Positions 19,913-29,630 of a DNA stretch of 64,000 nt are shown in pieces. The stretch is taken from contig NZ_SKBP01000005.1 in the NCBI RefSeq assembly GCF_004634195.1, positions 62,001 through 126,000 of the forward strand. Reading direction: 5' to 3'. Origin of the DNA: Flavobacterium salilacus subsp. salilacus. GTDB lineage: Bacteria > Bacteroidota > Bacteroidia > Flavobacteriales > Flavobacteriaceae. The position numbers and the translations under genes are program-made. Within the stretch, counting starts at the first letter, position 1; each line of letters opens with the position of its first letter. The notes beneath the pieces are model-generated. The model did not search any database. It was not told the origin of the DNA and saw only the letters and a program-made list of their open reading frames with translations.

Positions 19913-20392
19913 ATGATAAAAAGAACAGCAGCTATGTTCGCCATAGCATCTTTAGTACTTACAGTATCTTGTAAAGAAAATGCGGCATTGCGTATTGATG
20001 AAGAAACAGCAAAAGAAGCCGAACTGGCACATGCCGAAGCAGGTAAAGTAGCCGTGATGAAGTTTGACGAAACCGAATTTGATTTTGGTACAATCAATGC
20101 CGGCGATGTGGTAGAACACACTTTTACTTTTACAAATTCCGGATCGTCTGACTTAGTTATAAGCGAAGCAAAAGCAAGTTGTGGTTGTACTGTGCCAAGT
20201 TACACCAAAACGGCTGTAAAACCGGGAGACAGCGGAGAGATAAACGTATCTTTTAACTCTGCGGGAAAAAGCGGAAAACAAAACAAAACAGTAACTGTTA
20301 CAGCTAATACAGAGCAAGGTAGCGAAGTACTTAAATTTACAGCCGAAGTTACACCAAAAGCTGGTGTAGGCGTTAAACAAGCGAAAAACTAA
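19913..20392 (+). CDS. DUF1573 lipoprotein
   Basis: 159 residues. Signal peptide with lipobox LTVSC (Cys20), then one DUF1573 domain (about 48-150): FDETEFDFGTINAGDVVEHTF, FTNSGSSDLVISEAKASCGCTVP, and KPGDSGEINVSF. The domain is an immunoglobulin-like ASPM-SPD-2-Hydin-type fold; the CGC motif is invariant in the family. Function is unknown. Position between nusB and yajC is conserved in Flavobacteriaceae and suggests co-expression with translation and protein export functions rather than a known joint mechanism. Confidence 0.9.
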   Translation: MIKRTAAMFAIASLVLTVSCKENAALRIDEETAKEAELAHAEAGKVAVMKFDETEFDFGTINAGDVVEHTFTFTNSGSSDLVISEAKASCGCTVPSYTKTAVKPGDSGEINVSFNSAGKSGKQNKTVTVTANTEQGSEVLKFTAEVTPKAGVGVKQAKN

Positions 20393-20394
20393 AT

Positions 20395-20676
20395 ATGGAT
20401 CAATTACAACAGTTTGCCCCGTTATTATTAATGTTTGTCGTTATCTATTTTTTAATGATACGACCACAACAAAAAAGGCAAAAACAAGAAAAGCAATTTG
20501 AAAAAGACCTTAAAGCAGGGGATAAAATAATTACAAAAAGCGGTATTCATGGCAAGATATTAGAGCTTGGCGATGATACTTTGGTAATTGAAACTATGGC
20601 GGGTAAATTAAAAATGGAACGTTCGGCAGTATCGCTGGAACTGAGCCAAAAATTAAATGCTCCTAAAAAAGACTAA
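20395..20676 (+). CDS. yajC: preprotein translocase subunit YajC
   Basis: 93 residues: a single N-terminal membrane helix (FAPLLLMFVVIYFLMIRPQQKRQ, about 6-26) and a small cytoplasmic domain with LKAGDKIITKSGIHGKI. YajC associates with SecDF in the inner membrane. Start is 2 bases after the DUF1573 stop, so they are translated from one mRNA. A bidirectional terminator follows immediately. Confidence 0.96.
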   Translation: MDQLQQFAPLLLMFVVIYFLMIRPQQKRQKQEKQFEKDLKAGDKIITKSGIHGKILELGDDTLVIETMAGKLKMERSAVSLELSQKLNAPKKD

Positions 20677-20678
20677 CA

Positions 20679-20709
20679 AAAAAGCCTCATCATTACGATG
20701 AGGCTTTTT
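20679..20709. terminator. bidirectional terminator between yajC and pepT
   Basis: AAAAAGCCTCATC / GATGAGGCTTTTT stem with a 5-base loop between convergent genes. Confidence 0.9.
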
Positions 20710-20736
20710 GATTTTATAAAGATAAGTTATACTACA

Positions 20737-21984
20737 TTACCCATTATATTTTTTAGCTGTAAGTTCAGCAATTTTTACAATTACCTCTGTAGCTTTTTGC
20801 ATACTCTCTACAGGTACATACTCATATTTTCCATGAAAATTATGACCGCCTGCAAAAATGTTAGGGCAAGGTAATCCCATATACGATAGTTGACACCCGT
20901 CAGTACCGCCACGTATTGGTTTAATAAGCGGAGTTATTCCTAAATCTTTCATTGCCTGCTCGGCAATATCTACAATATGAAATACAGGTACTACCTTTTC
21001 TTTCATGTTGTAGTACTGGTCTTTAATAGCAGCAATAGCAATAGGCTCACCATATTGCTCCATATATTCGTTACTGATTTCTTCGGCTATTTGAGCTACT
21101 TTTTTCTTTCGGGCTTCAAATTTTTCTTTATCATGGTCACGGATGATAAGCTGTACAGTAGTTTCTTCAATACTGCCGTTAATACCCGTTACGTGATAAA
21201 AACCTTCATAACCCGATGTTCTTTCCGGCACTTCACCTTGAGGTAAAGCTGCTACAAAACGGCTTGCCAATAACATTGAGTTTATCATTTTCCCTTTTGC
21301 ATAACCCGGGTGTACACTTTTACCCTTAAAGGTAATTTTTGCTCCTGCCGCATTAAAGTTTTCATACTCCAGTTCGCCTATCTGGCTGCCATCCATAGTA
21401 TAAGCCCAGTCAGCACCAAATTTAGCTACGTCAAATTTATGAGCACCACGACCAATCTCTTCATCAGGAGTAAAACCTACCCGTATTTTTCCGTGCTTAA
21501 TTTCAGGATGATTAATAAGATATTCCATAGCCGTAACAATCTCAGTAATACCCGCTTTATCATCAGCACCCAGTAGGGTAGTACCATCAGTAGTAATAAG
21601 GGTCTGACCTTTATACTGCAACATATCTTTAAAGTAGGAAGGAGAAAGTACTATATTTTGCTCAGCATTCAGTATAATATCGCCGCCATCATAATTTTCA
21701 ACTATTTGAGGTTTTACATTAGCTCCTGTAAAATCGGGGGTAGTATCAAAATGCGAAACAAAACCAATAACCGGTACATCATGCTCCACATTAGAGGGTA
21801 ATGTTGCCATTATATAAGCATTTTCATCTATGGTAACATCTTCCATACCAATGGTTTTAAGTTCTTCTGCCAGTTGGTTGGCAAGATCCCATTGTTTGGA
21901 TGTACTTGGCGTTGTTTCAGAGTTAGGGTCAGATTCGGTATCAACAGTAACATAGCTGATAAATCGGTCTATTATGTGTTGCAT
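20737..21984 (-). CDS. pepT: peptidase T (tripeptide aminopeptidase)
   Basis: 415 residues from ATG 21984. An M20 family dizinc aminopeptidase that releases the N-terminal residue of tripeptides in the cytoplasm. Motifs: [14 protein letters not shown] (first zinc ligands), [25 protein letters not shown] (catalytic Glu), PVRGGTDG-like [15 protein letters not shown], and [10 protein letters not shown]. The frame extends 10 codons to a TTG at 22014, but that TTG belongs to a TAAATTTG promoter box, and [18 protein letters not shown] is the usual family start. Convergent with yajC. Confidence 0.95.
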   Translation of the reverse strand: MQHIIDRFISYVTVDTESDPNSETTPSTSKQWDLANQLAEELKTIGMEDVTIDENAYIMATLPSNVEHDVPVIGFVSHFDTTPDFTGANVKPQIVENYDGGDIILNAEQNIVLSPSYFKDMLQYKGQTLITTDGTTLLGADDKAGITEIVTAMEYLINHPEIKHGKIRVGFTPDEEIGRGAHKFDVAKFGADWAYTMDGSQIGELEYENFNAAGAKITFKGKSVHPGYAKGKMINSMLLASRFVAALPQGEVPERTSGYEGFYHVTGINGSIEETTVQLIIRDHDKEKFEARKKKVAQIAEEISNEYMEQYGEPIAIAAIKDQYYNMKEKVVPVFHIVDIAEQAMKDLGITPLIKPIRGGTDGCQLSYMGLPCPNIFAGGHNFHGKYEYVPVESMQKATEVIVKIAELTAKKYNG

Positions 21985-22011
21985 TTTTATGTTTTTATTA
22001 ATAATGAAGCA

Positions 22012-22019
22012 CAAATTTA
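22012..22019 (-). promoter_or_regulatory. -7 promoter element of pepT
   Basis: TAAATTTG on the minus strand, 28 bases before ATG 21984; its TTG is an in-frame false start. Confidence 0.55.
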
Positions 22020-22042
22020 CAATTTATTTGAGAGTATTATAT

Positions 22043-22654
22043 TTAAAGGAGCTGTAATTCTTTATAGAGGTTATGTCTGGCTGTGTTTTCATATTTATTC
22101 CTGAAAAGCTCGGTTTTAAATATGCTTTCCATATCAAGAAAATGCTGTAATACTTTTTTTCTGCCCGGTTTGTATAAAAAATCAGGATATATACTGTATT
22201 CTTTTCGTATCTGTTTATAGTATTGCTCATAGTTTTGCCATGAGCTGCCTAATATAGAAAGATCGGCATCTGTAAAAAGATTAGTATCATTGTTATTACT
22301 AAGAGTATGACTTTTTGTAGCCAGTATTTGCTTACGGCACAAAGCAATTTTATTTTCAGGATATTCTATTTGGTTAAGGCGATTTACTGCAACATCAGCA
22401 CTTTTTTCTTCATTATCCTTTTTTGAGGTATCATAAATTATATCATGATAGAATAATGAAAACAGGATAGTATCCCGGTCGGCAATTTCATCATGGCATT
22501 CATTTAATTCATTATACATATTCTCCAAATGCTGTATGGTATGATAATGCCTGCCTCGGGCTGAATAATTTGTTTCTATTTCAATCCAAAGTTCCTTTGT
22601 TAAAGAAGGATTATCAGTATAACTTCCAAACAGTTCATAAAAAATATCTTTCAT
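22043..22654 (-). CDS. predicted metal-dependent HD phosphohydrolase
   Basis: 203 residues resembling the COG4339 group of HD-domain proteins. The metal-binding residues are visible in RHYHTIQHLENM (about 34-45) and the HD motif in LFYHDIIYD (about 67-75), with a downstream TDADLSILG aspartate. The substrate of this group is not established; nucleotides are the usual guess. A -7 box at 22687-22694 lies in the 89-base region shared with divergent pyrD. Confidence 0.83.
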   Translation of the reverse strand: MKDIFYELFGSYTDNPSLTKELWIEIETNYSARGRHYHTIQHLENMYNELNECHDEIADRDTILFSLFYHDIIYDTSKKDNEEKSADVAVNRLNQIEYPENKIALCRKQILATKSHTLSNNNDTNLFTDADLSILGSSWQNYEQYYKQIRKEYSIYPDFLYKPGRKKVLQHFLDMESIFKTELFRNKYENTARHNLYKELQLL

Positions 22655-22686
22655 AATAAAATGATATCGGAATTATGTGTTTATAC

Positions 22687-22694
22687 CAAATGTA
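22687..22694 (-). promoter_or_regulatory. -7 promoter element of the HD phosphohydrolase gene
   Basis: TACATTTG on the minus strand, 33 bases before the ATG. Confidence 0.5.
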
Positions 22695-22716
22695 GTAATT
22701 ATTGAGAGGATAATGT

Positions 22717-22724
22717 TATTTTTG
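22717..22724 (+). promoter_or_regulatory. -7 promoter element of pyrD
   Basis: TATTTTTG, exact consensus, 20 bases before the pyrD ATG at 22744. Confidence 0.6.
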
Positions 22725-22743
22725 CAATCACAACACAACAACT

Positions 22744-23778
22744 ATGTACAAATCAATTATACGACCGTTACTTTTTCGTTTCGACCCCGAAAAAGTGCAT
22801 TATTTTACTTTCGATTCTATTCGTTTCATCAATAAAATTCCCGGAATGCCCGCTTTATTCAGGGCAAAATATGAAGTGAGTGATACAAGGCTTGAAAGAG
22901 AAGTTTTTGGGTTAAAGTTTAAAAATCCCGTAGGGCTTGCTGCAGGCTTAGATAAAGATGCTACACTTTACAGAGAGTTATTTAACTGCGGATTCGGCTT
23001 TATTGAGATAGGGACGTTAACACCCAAGCCACAACCCGGTAACCCTAAAAAAAGGCTTTTCCGCTTGCGTGAAGACAGAGCACTCATCAACCGAATGGGC
23101 TTTAACAATGGCGGAGTAGCAGATGCGGTAGAACGACTAAAAAACAACCCGAAAGGAAAAAATCATGTATTAATAGGCGGAAATATTGGTAAAAATAAAA
23201 TTACCCCAAATGAAGATGCTGTAAAAGATTACGAAATATGCTTTGATGCCCTTTATGATTATGTAGATTATTTTGTAGTAAATGTAAGCTCGCCTAACAC
23301 ACCAAATCTTAGAGAATTACAGGATAAAGAACCATTAACCAAACTTCTACAAACACTACAAAATAAAAATGCTGCAAAGCCTAAGCAAAAACCAATACTG
23401 CTAAAAATAGCTCCCGACCTTACGGATGAGCAGCTTTTGGATATTATAGATATAGTGAAAACTACCGCAATAGCAGGAGTAATAGCTACAAACACAACCA
23501 TATCCCGTGAAGGGTTACAATCGGAGAATAAATCGGAGACAGGCGGGCTTAGTGGTAAACCTTTAGCCAAACGTTCAACCGAAGTAATACGTTTCCTTTC
23601 AGAAAAAAGTAATAAAGCATTCCCTATAATAGGAGTAGGCGGCATCCATACCCCCGAAGATGCTATTGAAAAATTGGAAGCAGGAGCAAGCCTCATACAA
23701 CTTTATACAGGCTTTGTATATGAAGGACCCGCACTGGTTAAAGCTATCAATAAAAAGATATTAGCAATGAATAAGTAA
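22744..23778 (+). CDS. pyrD: quinone-dependent dihydroorotate dehydrogenase (class 2)
   Basis: 344 residues. Oxidises dihydroorotate to orotate in pyrimidine synthesis, passing electrons to the membrane quinone pool. The N-terminal amphipathic extension [20 protein letters not shown] is the class 2 hallmark that binds membrane and quinone. Catalytic serine lies in [15 protein letters not shown], with the FMN motifs [31 protein letters not shown] and [13 protein letters not shown]. Own promoter; divergent from the HD gene. The following gap of about 100 bases leads to the HMG-CoA lyase gene with its own promoter. Confidence 0.97.
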   Translation: MYKSIIRPLLFRFDPEKVHYFTFDSIRFINKIPGMPALFRAKYEVSDTRLEREVFGLKFKNPVGLAAGLDKDATLYRELFNCGFGFIEIGTLTPKPQPGNPKKRLFRLREDRALINRMGFNNGGVADAVERLKNNPKGKNHVLIGGNIGKNKITPNEDAVKDYEICFDALYDYVDYFVVNVSSPNTPNLRELQDKEPLTKLLQTLQNKNAAKPKQKPILLKIAPDLTDEQLLDIIDIVKTTAIAGVIATNTTISREGLQSENKSETGGLSGKPLAKRSTEVIRFLSEKSNKAFPIIGVGGIHTPEDAIEKLEAGASLIQLYTGFVYEGPALVKAINKKILAMNK

Positions 23779-23863
23779 GAAACTGGTAAAGTATTCTTAT
23801 ATATTGAAGCAGATTTTACGGATATCATAAAAAATAAAACGATTTCGTAAACGCTAAATTTTA

Positions 23864-23871
23864 TATCTTTG
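23864..23871 (+). promoter_or_regulatory. -7 promoter element of the HMG-CoA lyase gene
   Basis: TATCTTTG, exact consensus, only 6 bases before ATG 23878. Transcription would start at or within a base or two of the start codon, implying a leaderless mRNA. Confidence 0.55.
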
Positions 23872-23877
23872 AAGTCT

Positions 23878-24741
23878 ATGGAGCAGGTAAAAATAATCGA
23901 ATGTCCGCGCGATGCCATGCAGGGCATAAAGGCATTTATCCCGACAGAAAAAAAAGCAGCCTATATACAATCGCTTTTGCGTATTGGTTTCGATACTCTC
24001 GATTTTGGCAGTTTTGTTTCACCAAAGGCTATTCCGCAAATGCAGGATACCGCCGAAGTACTGGCGCAACTTGACCTTTCTGCAACCACAACTAAGTTAC
24101 TGGCAATTATAGCTAATACCAAAGGAGCAGAGATAGCTTCGGTGCATCCGGAAATACATTACTTAGGTTATCCTTTTTCTATATCCGAAAACTTCCAGAT
24201 GCGTAATACGCATAAAACCATAGCCGAATCGATAGTAACATTACAGGAAATCCTGGATATTGCTGCAAAAAGCAATAAAGAGGTCGTTGCATACCTCTCC
24301 ATGGGGTTTGGTAATCCGTATGGTGACCCTTGGGATGTGGAAATAGTAGGGGAGTGGACAGAAAAACTGGCGGGTATGGGGGTAACTATATTATCCCTTT
24401 CAGACACGGTGGGGAGTTCTACACCCGATGTAATTGATTATTTGTTTTCTAACCTGATACCAAAATATCCTACTATTGAGTTTGGCGCACACCTGCACAC
24501 CACGCCCGACAAGTGGCACGAAAAGGTAGATGCTGCTTACAAAGCGGGTTGTACACGTTTTGACGGAGCTATACAAGGCTTTGGCGGCTGCCCGATGGCA
24601 AAAGACGACCTTACGGGTAATATGCCTACTGAAAAGATGCTTTCGTACTTTACAGCAGCCAAAGTAACCACAAATTTAAACGCCCTTAGCTTTGAAAGTG
24701 CTTATAACGAGGCTACAAAGCTGTTTGGGGAGTATCATTAA
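23878..24741 (+). CDS. hydroxymethylglutaryl-CoA lyase
   Basis: 287 residues, HMGL-like TIM barrel. Cleaves HMG-CoA to acetoacetate and acetyl-CoA, the last step of leucine degradation; the leucine dehydrogenase 5 kb away would feed the same pathway. Motifs: start VKIIECPRDAMQG (metal-binding Asp, with the usual Glu-Pro-Arg-Asp-like context), FGSFVSPKAIPQM, LSLSDTVGSSTP, GAHLHTT and the signature GFGGCPMAKDDLTGN containing the catalytic Cys. An in-frame TTG at 23869 is part of the promoter box, so ATG 23878 is used. Confidence 0.92.
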   Translation: MEQVKIIECPRDAMQGIKAFIPTEKKAAYIQSLLRIGFDTLDFGSFVSPKAIPQMQDTAEVLAQLDLSATTTKLLAIIANTKGAEIASVHPEIHYLGYPFSISENFQMRNTHKTIAESIVTLQEILDIAAKSNKEVVAYLSMGFGNPYGDPWDVEIVGEWTEKLAGMGVTILSLSDTVGSSTPDVIDYLFSNLIPKYPTIEFGAHLHTTPDKWHEKVDAAYKAGCTRFDGAIQGFGGCPMAKDDLTGNMPTEKMLSYFTAAKVTTNLNALSFESAYNEATKLFGEYH

Positions 24742-24866
24742 TTGGTTGTTGTTTTAACTTCGAATAAGCAAATAAAACTTACATTATTGCAAAAATTCTC
24801 ATAGTTTTGTATATCATATATTTTATTCTCAAGCGGAAGTCAGGATAATATAGAAAGAAATATATT

Positions 24867-25448
24867 ATGGATAAAATTTCATACCAAAGACTATTAGAGA
24901 GTAAACCTATAGAAGAAATTACATATCAAAATTTATTATTTACTACAGAATGGGAAAGAACAAGAAAAAGAATTATTGAGAGAGATGGTAAAAGGTGTAG
25001 AAAATGTAATTATTCTGCAACAGGTTCTTATGCACATTTTGATAAAGAAAAAAATTTATATAGTTACTTGACCGACGATGGAACAGAAGAAAAACAATCT
25101 ATTTTAGATAATAATGGTTTCGTAATTGATGTTGAAATTCCAAGACTGGTTGTAACTTATAAACCCTATCATTTACAAGTACATCACAAGTATTATATTT
25201 TTAATAAGCTTCCATGGGAATATAAAGATGATGCTTTAATTACACTTTGTAATTGGTGTCACTCAGAATTACATATTGAATCGAATATAGAAATTTTCGA
25301 TAATGAAAGTTTTGCTAATAGTCAGATATTAATTCCTTGTGGTCGATGTAATGGTACAGGTTGGTTTGAACAATATAATCATATACAAGGAGGTGTTTGT
25401 TTTAAATGTTTAGGAAAAAGATTTACTACTCCTTTGATATCTTTTTAA
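24867..25448 (+). CDS. HNH-type zinc protein with C-terminal DnaJ-like zinc motif
   Basis: 193 residues, AT-rich compared with its neighbours. An N-terminal block [22 protein letters not shown] and a later [15 protein letters not shown] ... [13 protein letters not shown] form an HNH-like betabetaalpha metal fold: CxxC, the tandem His-His, and CxxCH. Between them sits an insertion of about 70 residues. The C terminus adds CGRCNGTGW and CFKCLGKRF, the CXXCXGXG style zinc finger of DnaJ. HNH nucleases appear in restriction, homing and phage contexts; no partner gene is next to it. Nicking activity is only inferred. Flanked by guaB and HMG-CoA lyase, both housekeeping, so it looks like a single-gene insertion. 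Confidence 0.7.
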   Translation: MDKISYQRLLESKPIEEITYQNLLFTTEWERTRKRIIERDGKRCRKCNYSATGSYAHFDKEKNLYSYLTDDGTEEKQSILDNNGFVIDVEIPRLVVTYKPYHLQVHHKYYIFNKLPWEYKDDALITLCNWCHSELHIESNIEIFDNESFANSQILIPCGRCNGTGWFEQYNHIQGGVCFKCLGKRFTTPLISF

Positions 25449-25517
25449 AGATTCGACTTTTAATATTTTTAAAACATCATTAAAGGGATATAGTTTACAA
25501 TTATCATTAAAAAGTAG

Positions 25518-25525
25518 TATATTTG
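25518..25525 (+). promoter_or_regulatory. -7 promoter element of guaB
   Basis: TATATTTG, exact consensus, 26 bases before ATG 25552. Confidence 0.6.
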
Positions 25526-25551
25526 CATGCAATTTAACTACAAATTGCAAC

Positions 25552-27024
25552 ATGAAGGCACATATAAATAAAATCATCGGCGAAGGTCTTACTTACGATG
25601 ATGTACTCCTTATTCCGAATTACTCCGAAGTTTTACCACGCGAAGTAAGCATACAATCAAAATTTTCACGAAATATAACGCTCAACGTTCCTATTGTTTC
25701 GGCAGCTATGGATACCGTTACCGAAAGCGCTATGGCTATTGCTATAGCCCGCGAAGGCGGTATAGGTGTACTGCACAAAAACATGACTATTGACCAGCAG
25801 GCTACCGAAGTCCGTAAAGTAAAACGTGCAGAATCAGGTATGATAATAGACCCTGTTACATTACCGCTAACGGCAAATGTAGGCGATGCTAAAAATGTAA
25901 TGCGTGAGTTTAGCATTGGCGGGATTCCTGTTGTAGATGAAAACGGCATACTGAAAGGTATTGTTACCAATCGTGATTTACGTTTTGAAAAAGATAACAA
26001 TCGCTCTATACTGGAAGTAATGACCTCTGAAAAACTGATTACCGCAGGAGAAGGAACAACATTGAATACAGCCGAAAGCATACTGCAAAAGCATAAAATA
26101 GAAAAACTACCTGTTGTAAATGACGATTACAAACTGGTAGGGCTTATAACCTTTAGAGATATTACTAAACTTACCCAAAAACCGATTGCCAATAAAGACA
26201 AGTTTGGCAGGCTGCGTGTTGCTGCTGCGCTCGGCGTTACCGCCGATGTGGTAAAAAGGGCAGAGGCTTTGGTAAATGCTGGTGTTGATGCCGTAATTAT
26301 AGATACAGCACACGGGCACACACAAGGTGTAGTAAAAGTACTGAAAGAAGTAAAAGCAAAATTTCCTGAGCTTGATGTGGTAGTAGGTAATATTGCTACT
26401 CCCGAAGCAGCATTGTACCTTGCCGAAAACGGTGCAGATGCTGTAAAAGTAGGTATTGGTCCGGGGTCTATATGTACTACCCGTGTGGTGGCAGGTGTAG
26501 GCTTCCCTCAATTCTCGGCAGTGCTGGAAGTAGCTGCTGCTTTAAAAGGGACAGGTGTTCCGGTTATTGCCGATGGTGGTATTCGCTATACAGGTGATAT
26601 ACCTAAGGCACTTGCTGCGGGAGCGGATTGTGTAATGCTTGGGTCATTACTTGCCGGAACTAAAGAATCTCCGGGAGAAACAATAATATTTGAAGGCAGG
26701 AAATTTAAATCCTACAGAGGTATGGGATCTGTAGAGGCAATGAAAGAAGGGTCTAAAGACCGTTACTTCCAAGATGTGGAAGATGATGTTAAAAAATTGG
26801 TACCCGAAGGTATAGTGGGACGTGTACCCTATAAAGGCGAATTGTTTGAAAGTATGCTGCAATTCATTGGCGGGCTTCGTGCCGGAATGGGGTATTGCGG
26901 AGCTAAAGATATTCCTACATTGCAGGAAACAGGTCGTTTTGTACGTATTACATCAAGCGGTATATCCGAAAGTCACCCACACGATGTTACTATTACTAAC
27001 GAATCTCCGAACTATTCAAGATAA
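25552..27024 (+). CDS. guaB: IMP dehydrogenase
   Basis: 490 residues. Converts IMP to XMP with NAD, the committing step to GMP. The order is standard: [21 protein letters not shown] split start, tandem CBS domains (about 95-205) inserted in the barrel, NAD site around [10 protein letters not shown], catalytic loop [17 protein letters not shown] with the active Cys, [17 protein letters not shown], and the flap [10 protein letters not shown]. Own promoter and a perfect bidirectional terminator downstream. purB, another purine gene, lies 2.6 kb away on the other strand. Confidence 0.98.
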   Translation: MKAHINKIIGEGLTYDDVLLIPNYSEVLPREVSIQSKFSRNITLNVPIVSAAMDTVTESAMAIAIAREGGIGVLHKNMTIDQQATEVRKVKRAESGMIIDPVTLPLTANVGDAKNVMREFSIGGIPVVDENGILKGIVTNRDLRFEKDNNRSILEVMTSEKLITAGEGTTLNTAESILQKHKIEKLPVVNDDYKLVGLITFRDITKLTQKPIANKDKFGRLRVAAALGVTADVVKRAEALVNAGVDAVIIDTAHGHTQGVVKVLKEVKAKFPELDVVVGNIATPEAALYLAENGADAVKVGIGPGSICTTRVVAGVGFPQFSAVLEVAAALKGTGVPVIADGGIRYTGDIPKALAAGADCVMLGSLLAGTKESPGETIIFEGRKFKSYRGMGSVEAMKEGSKDRYFQDVEDDVKKLVPEGIVGRVPYKGELFESMLQFIGGLRAGMGYCGAKDIPTLQETGRFVRITSSGISESHPHDVTITNESPNYSR

Positions 27025-27066
27025 TTAATTAAGAGTTCACACTAAACTACAAATAACACAACGCAC

Positions 27067-27098
27067 AAAAAAGCAGGAGTAATTACTCCTGCTTTTTT
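27067..27098. terminator. bidirectional terminator between guaB and the antiporter gene
   Basis: Perfect 32-base palindrome, arms AAAAAAGCAGGAGTAA and its complement, between convergent genes; the antiporter stop codon overlaps its edge. Confidence 0.9.
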
Positions 27099-29001
27099 AT
27101 TGCTGATTTTTTCTTGCTGCTGTTTCGGCTTGTTCCTTTTTAAGTTCATCACTTTCCCAAGCATGGTCATTAGCCCCAAGCTGTGCATAAAGGTCATTTT
27201 TTATAAGCTGTTCCTGCATTTCAATTTCTTCCATAGTAGTAATAAGGAATGCTTTTTTATCGTGGCGTTTATGTGCCAGCCTAAAGGTAGCTTGCTCGTC
27301 ATACTTAATAAAACGCTGTCCTTGCCTTGTAGCGGTATAACGCCTGTGCCCCATTGCTACCAATGCATCAACACCTAAGTGTATGGCACTGTACAGGTTT
27401 TCTCTATAAAAATTTTGAATACCCAAATCGACCATTTCAAAAGCATCGTTACGATTTCGCGCCCGCGCCAGTATTTTCAGGTGAGGATAGTGTTTTTTTA
27501 TTTTTTCTATTACAGTTAAATTTACCCGGGGGTTATCAATGGCAGCAATAAATATTTTGGCATTTTCGCATCCGGCAGCTTTTAATAACTCCAGCCGGGT
27601 AGCATCGCCATAATATACTTTAAATCCCATTTTTCGTAATGAATCTACACGTTCCGAATTCATATCCAGTACTGTAGCGGGTATTCCGTTAGTTTTTAAT
27701 AATCTGCCTATAGTACTCCCGAAGTTCCCGAAACCTGCTATAATAACATCGTTTTGCTCGTCCTCATCAATAGTATCATACTCTTTTTTCGATTTTTTAT
27801 CTTTTGTACCGCCAAAATAGGGGTCTATCCATTTTTCGTTAATAAGCAATAAAAAGGGGGTACCTATCATACTTATGGCAATAACAGCCATCATTTGGTT
27901 TGCCAATGTAGTTGGCATCAGGTTAATCTGATTCGCAAAGGCAAGTATCACAAAGCCAAACTCTCCTGCTTGACTGAGGGCAAAGGCGAAGAGCAGGTTT
28001 TTGCTTGCTTCTTTTCTATATAACTTTCCTATACCAAAAAGCACAAAGAATTTTATAGAATTAAAGATAGTCGAAAAAATAATGATAAAGGCAGGATCGG
28101 CAATTATCAGGGTAAAGTTGATGGAGGCGCCCACGCCTATAAAAAACAGCCCTAAAAGCAGTCCTTTAAAAGGTTCTATATCGCCTTCCAGTTCGTGCCT
28201 GAATTCGCTATTGGCAAGTACCACACCCGCCATAAATGCTCCTAATGCAGGGCTAAGCCCTACAAGCTGCATGATGAAAGACACGGACATTACCAATAGA
28301 AGAGCCGATGCGGTAAAAAGTTCCTGCAGGCGTGTTTTGGCTATTACGTGCAATAATGGTACTATAATGTAGCGTCCGCTAAAATATACTGATGCTACCG
28401 TACCAATTACTATGGCAGCCTGTAACCATGCCGAGAAATCGCTTATCAGCGATTCTGATAAGTTTTCATTTTGAATTTCGCCATCTGCCAAAAAAGGCAG
28501 TATAGCCAATATGGGAATTACTGCAATATCCTGAAAAAGCAAGACTGCAAACGATGACCGCCCCATAGAGGTTTTAGTGAGGTTTTTTTCCTTTAGCGTT
28601 TGCATTACAATAGCTGTAGAAGACAGTGTTAATGCCAATGATATGGTAAGTGTTGTTTGCCATTGCCAGTTTAATACTAGCGAGCAGGCAAGGAATAGTA
28701 CCAGTGTGGTAGCGACTACCTGCAATCCGCCCATACCAAAAATAAAACGTCGCATTCTCCAAAACTTATTTGGATCGAGTTCCAACCCGATAAGAAACAG
28801 CATCATAACCACGCCAAATTCGGCAAAGTGCATAATGTCTTCGCCTTCCTGCCCAATCAAGCCCAATACATAAGGCCCTATAATGATACCTGCAAAAAGA
28901 TAGCCCAATATAGAACTGAGTCCCAATTTTTTAGCTATCGGAACGCATATTACCGCTGCGGTAAGGTATATTATTGCCTGAAAGAAAAAACTGTCTTGCA
29001 T
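27097..29001 (-). CDS. KefB/KefC-like monovalent cation:proton antiporter (CPA2)
   Basis: 634 residues. Residues about 5-385 hold 12 or so membrane helices of the Na+/H+ exchanger fold (LFAGIIIGPYVLGLIG, LTLSSTAIVMQTL, SQAGEFGFVIL), followed by a cytoplasmic TrkA-N/RCK domain (about 415-540) with the nucleotide-binding IAGFGNFGSTIGRLLKTNG and YGDATRLELLKAAG. In E. coli KefB and KefC are glutathione-gated potassium efflux systems needing an ancillary quinone reductase. Here such a reductase (29004-29606) lies 2 bases upstream, supporting the same arrangement. The C-terminal tail is charged. Confidence 0.93.
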   Translation of the reverse strand: MQDSFFFQAIIYLTAAVICVPIAKKLGLSSILGYLFAGIIIGPYVLGLIGQEGEDIMHFAEFGVVMMLFLIGLELDPNKFWRMRRFIFGMGGLQVVATTLVLFLACSLVLNWQWQTTLTISLALTLSSTAIVMQTLKEKNLTKTSMGRSSFAVLLFQDIAVIPILAILPFLADGEIQNENLSESLISDFSAWLQAAIVIGTVASVYFSGRYIIVPLLHVIAKTRLQELFTASALLLVMSVSFIMQLVGLSPALGAFMAGVVLANSEFRHELEGDIEPFKGLLLGLFFIGVGASINFTLIIADPAFIIIFSTIFNSIKFFVLFGIGKLYRKEASKNLLFAFALSQAGEFGFVILAFANQINLMPTTLANQMMAVIAISMIGTPFLLLINEKWIDPYFGGTKDKKSKKEYDTIDEDEQNDVIIAGFGNFGSTIGRLLKTNGIPATVLDMNSERVDSLRKMGFKVYYGDATRLELLKAAGCENAKIFIAAIDNPRVNLTVIEKIKKHYPHLKILARARNRNDAFEMVDLGIQNFYRENLYSAIHLGVDALVAMGHRRYTATRQGQRFIKYDEQATFRLAHKRHDKKAFLITTMEEIEMQEQLIKNDLYAQLGANDHAWESDELKKEQAETAARKNQQ

Positions 29002-29003
29002 AA

Positions 29004-29606
29004 TTATCCGAGTTTAGTTTGAAACCAATCGTTAAAATAATTATATCCTGAAAGCTCTGTAATATTAATACCTTTGTTTTCAATATATTCCAGTAAGGCT
29101 CTGTAATGTTTGCCACAGGTTTCATAGTCCTCTGCTTTCATGGAGTGAGTGCCGTGCACTACATAGGGGGGCAGGTAGGTCATGTTACAAACTTTAGCTG
29201 TTTGATTAAAGGGTTCTAACAGTTCCATTACGGTAAATCTGTCCCGTCCCATATCACTGTAATTTTCTTTCTGCCCGCCGGTGGTTATAACCTGCAATAA
29301 TATTTTACCTTTCAGGGCTTTACCTTCTTTGCCATAAGCCCATCCGTGTTCCAGTACTATGTCTATCCACTGTTTTAACAGCGGCGGGCAGTTGTACCAG
29401 TACATAGGATGATGCCATATAATAATATCATGAAGCATCAGGAGTTCCTGTTCCCGTTTCATATCTACGTCAAACTCCGGGTACTCCTGGTATAAATCGT
29501 GAAATGTTATATTCGGAGAGTTGGGTATATGTCTTACTAACGCAGCGTTAGCGTTCGATTTTTCGAACAGTGGATGTGCAAAGAGAATAAGAATTTTGTT
29601 GGGCAT
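29004..29606 (-). CDS. NAD(P)H-dependent oxidoreductase, KefF-like
   Basis: 200-residue flavodoxin-fold quinone reductase of the NQO1/KefF group. Motifs: ILILFAHPLFEKSNANAAL (FMN phosphate site), ITFHDLYQEYPEFDVD, HHPMYWYNCPPLLKQWIDIVL and TTGGQKENYS. KefF-type proteins bind and activate the potassium efflux antiporter and also reduce quinones. The gene ends 2 bases before the antiporter start and begins 24 bases after purB, so all three are probably one transcript. Confidence 0.92.
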   Translation of the reverse strand: MPNKILILFAHPLFEKSNANAALVRHIPNSPNITFHDLYQEYPEFDVDMKREQELLMLHDIIIWHHPMYWYNCPPLLKQWIDIVLEHGWAYGKEGKALKGKILLQVITTGGQKENYSDMGRDRFTVMELLEPFNQTAKVCNMTYLPPYVVHGTHSMKAEDYETCGKHYRALLEYIENKGINITELSGYNYFNDWFQTKLG

Positions 29607-29630
29607 ACATAAATTTTACTGTTTTTAAAA

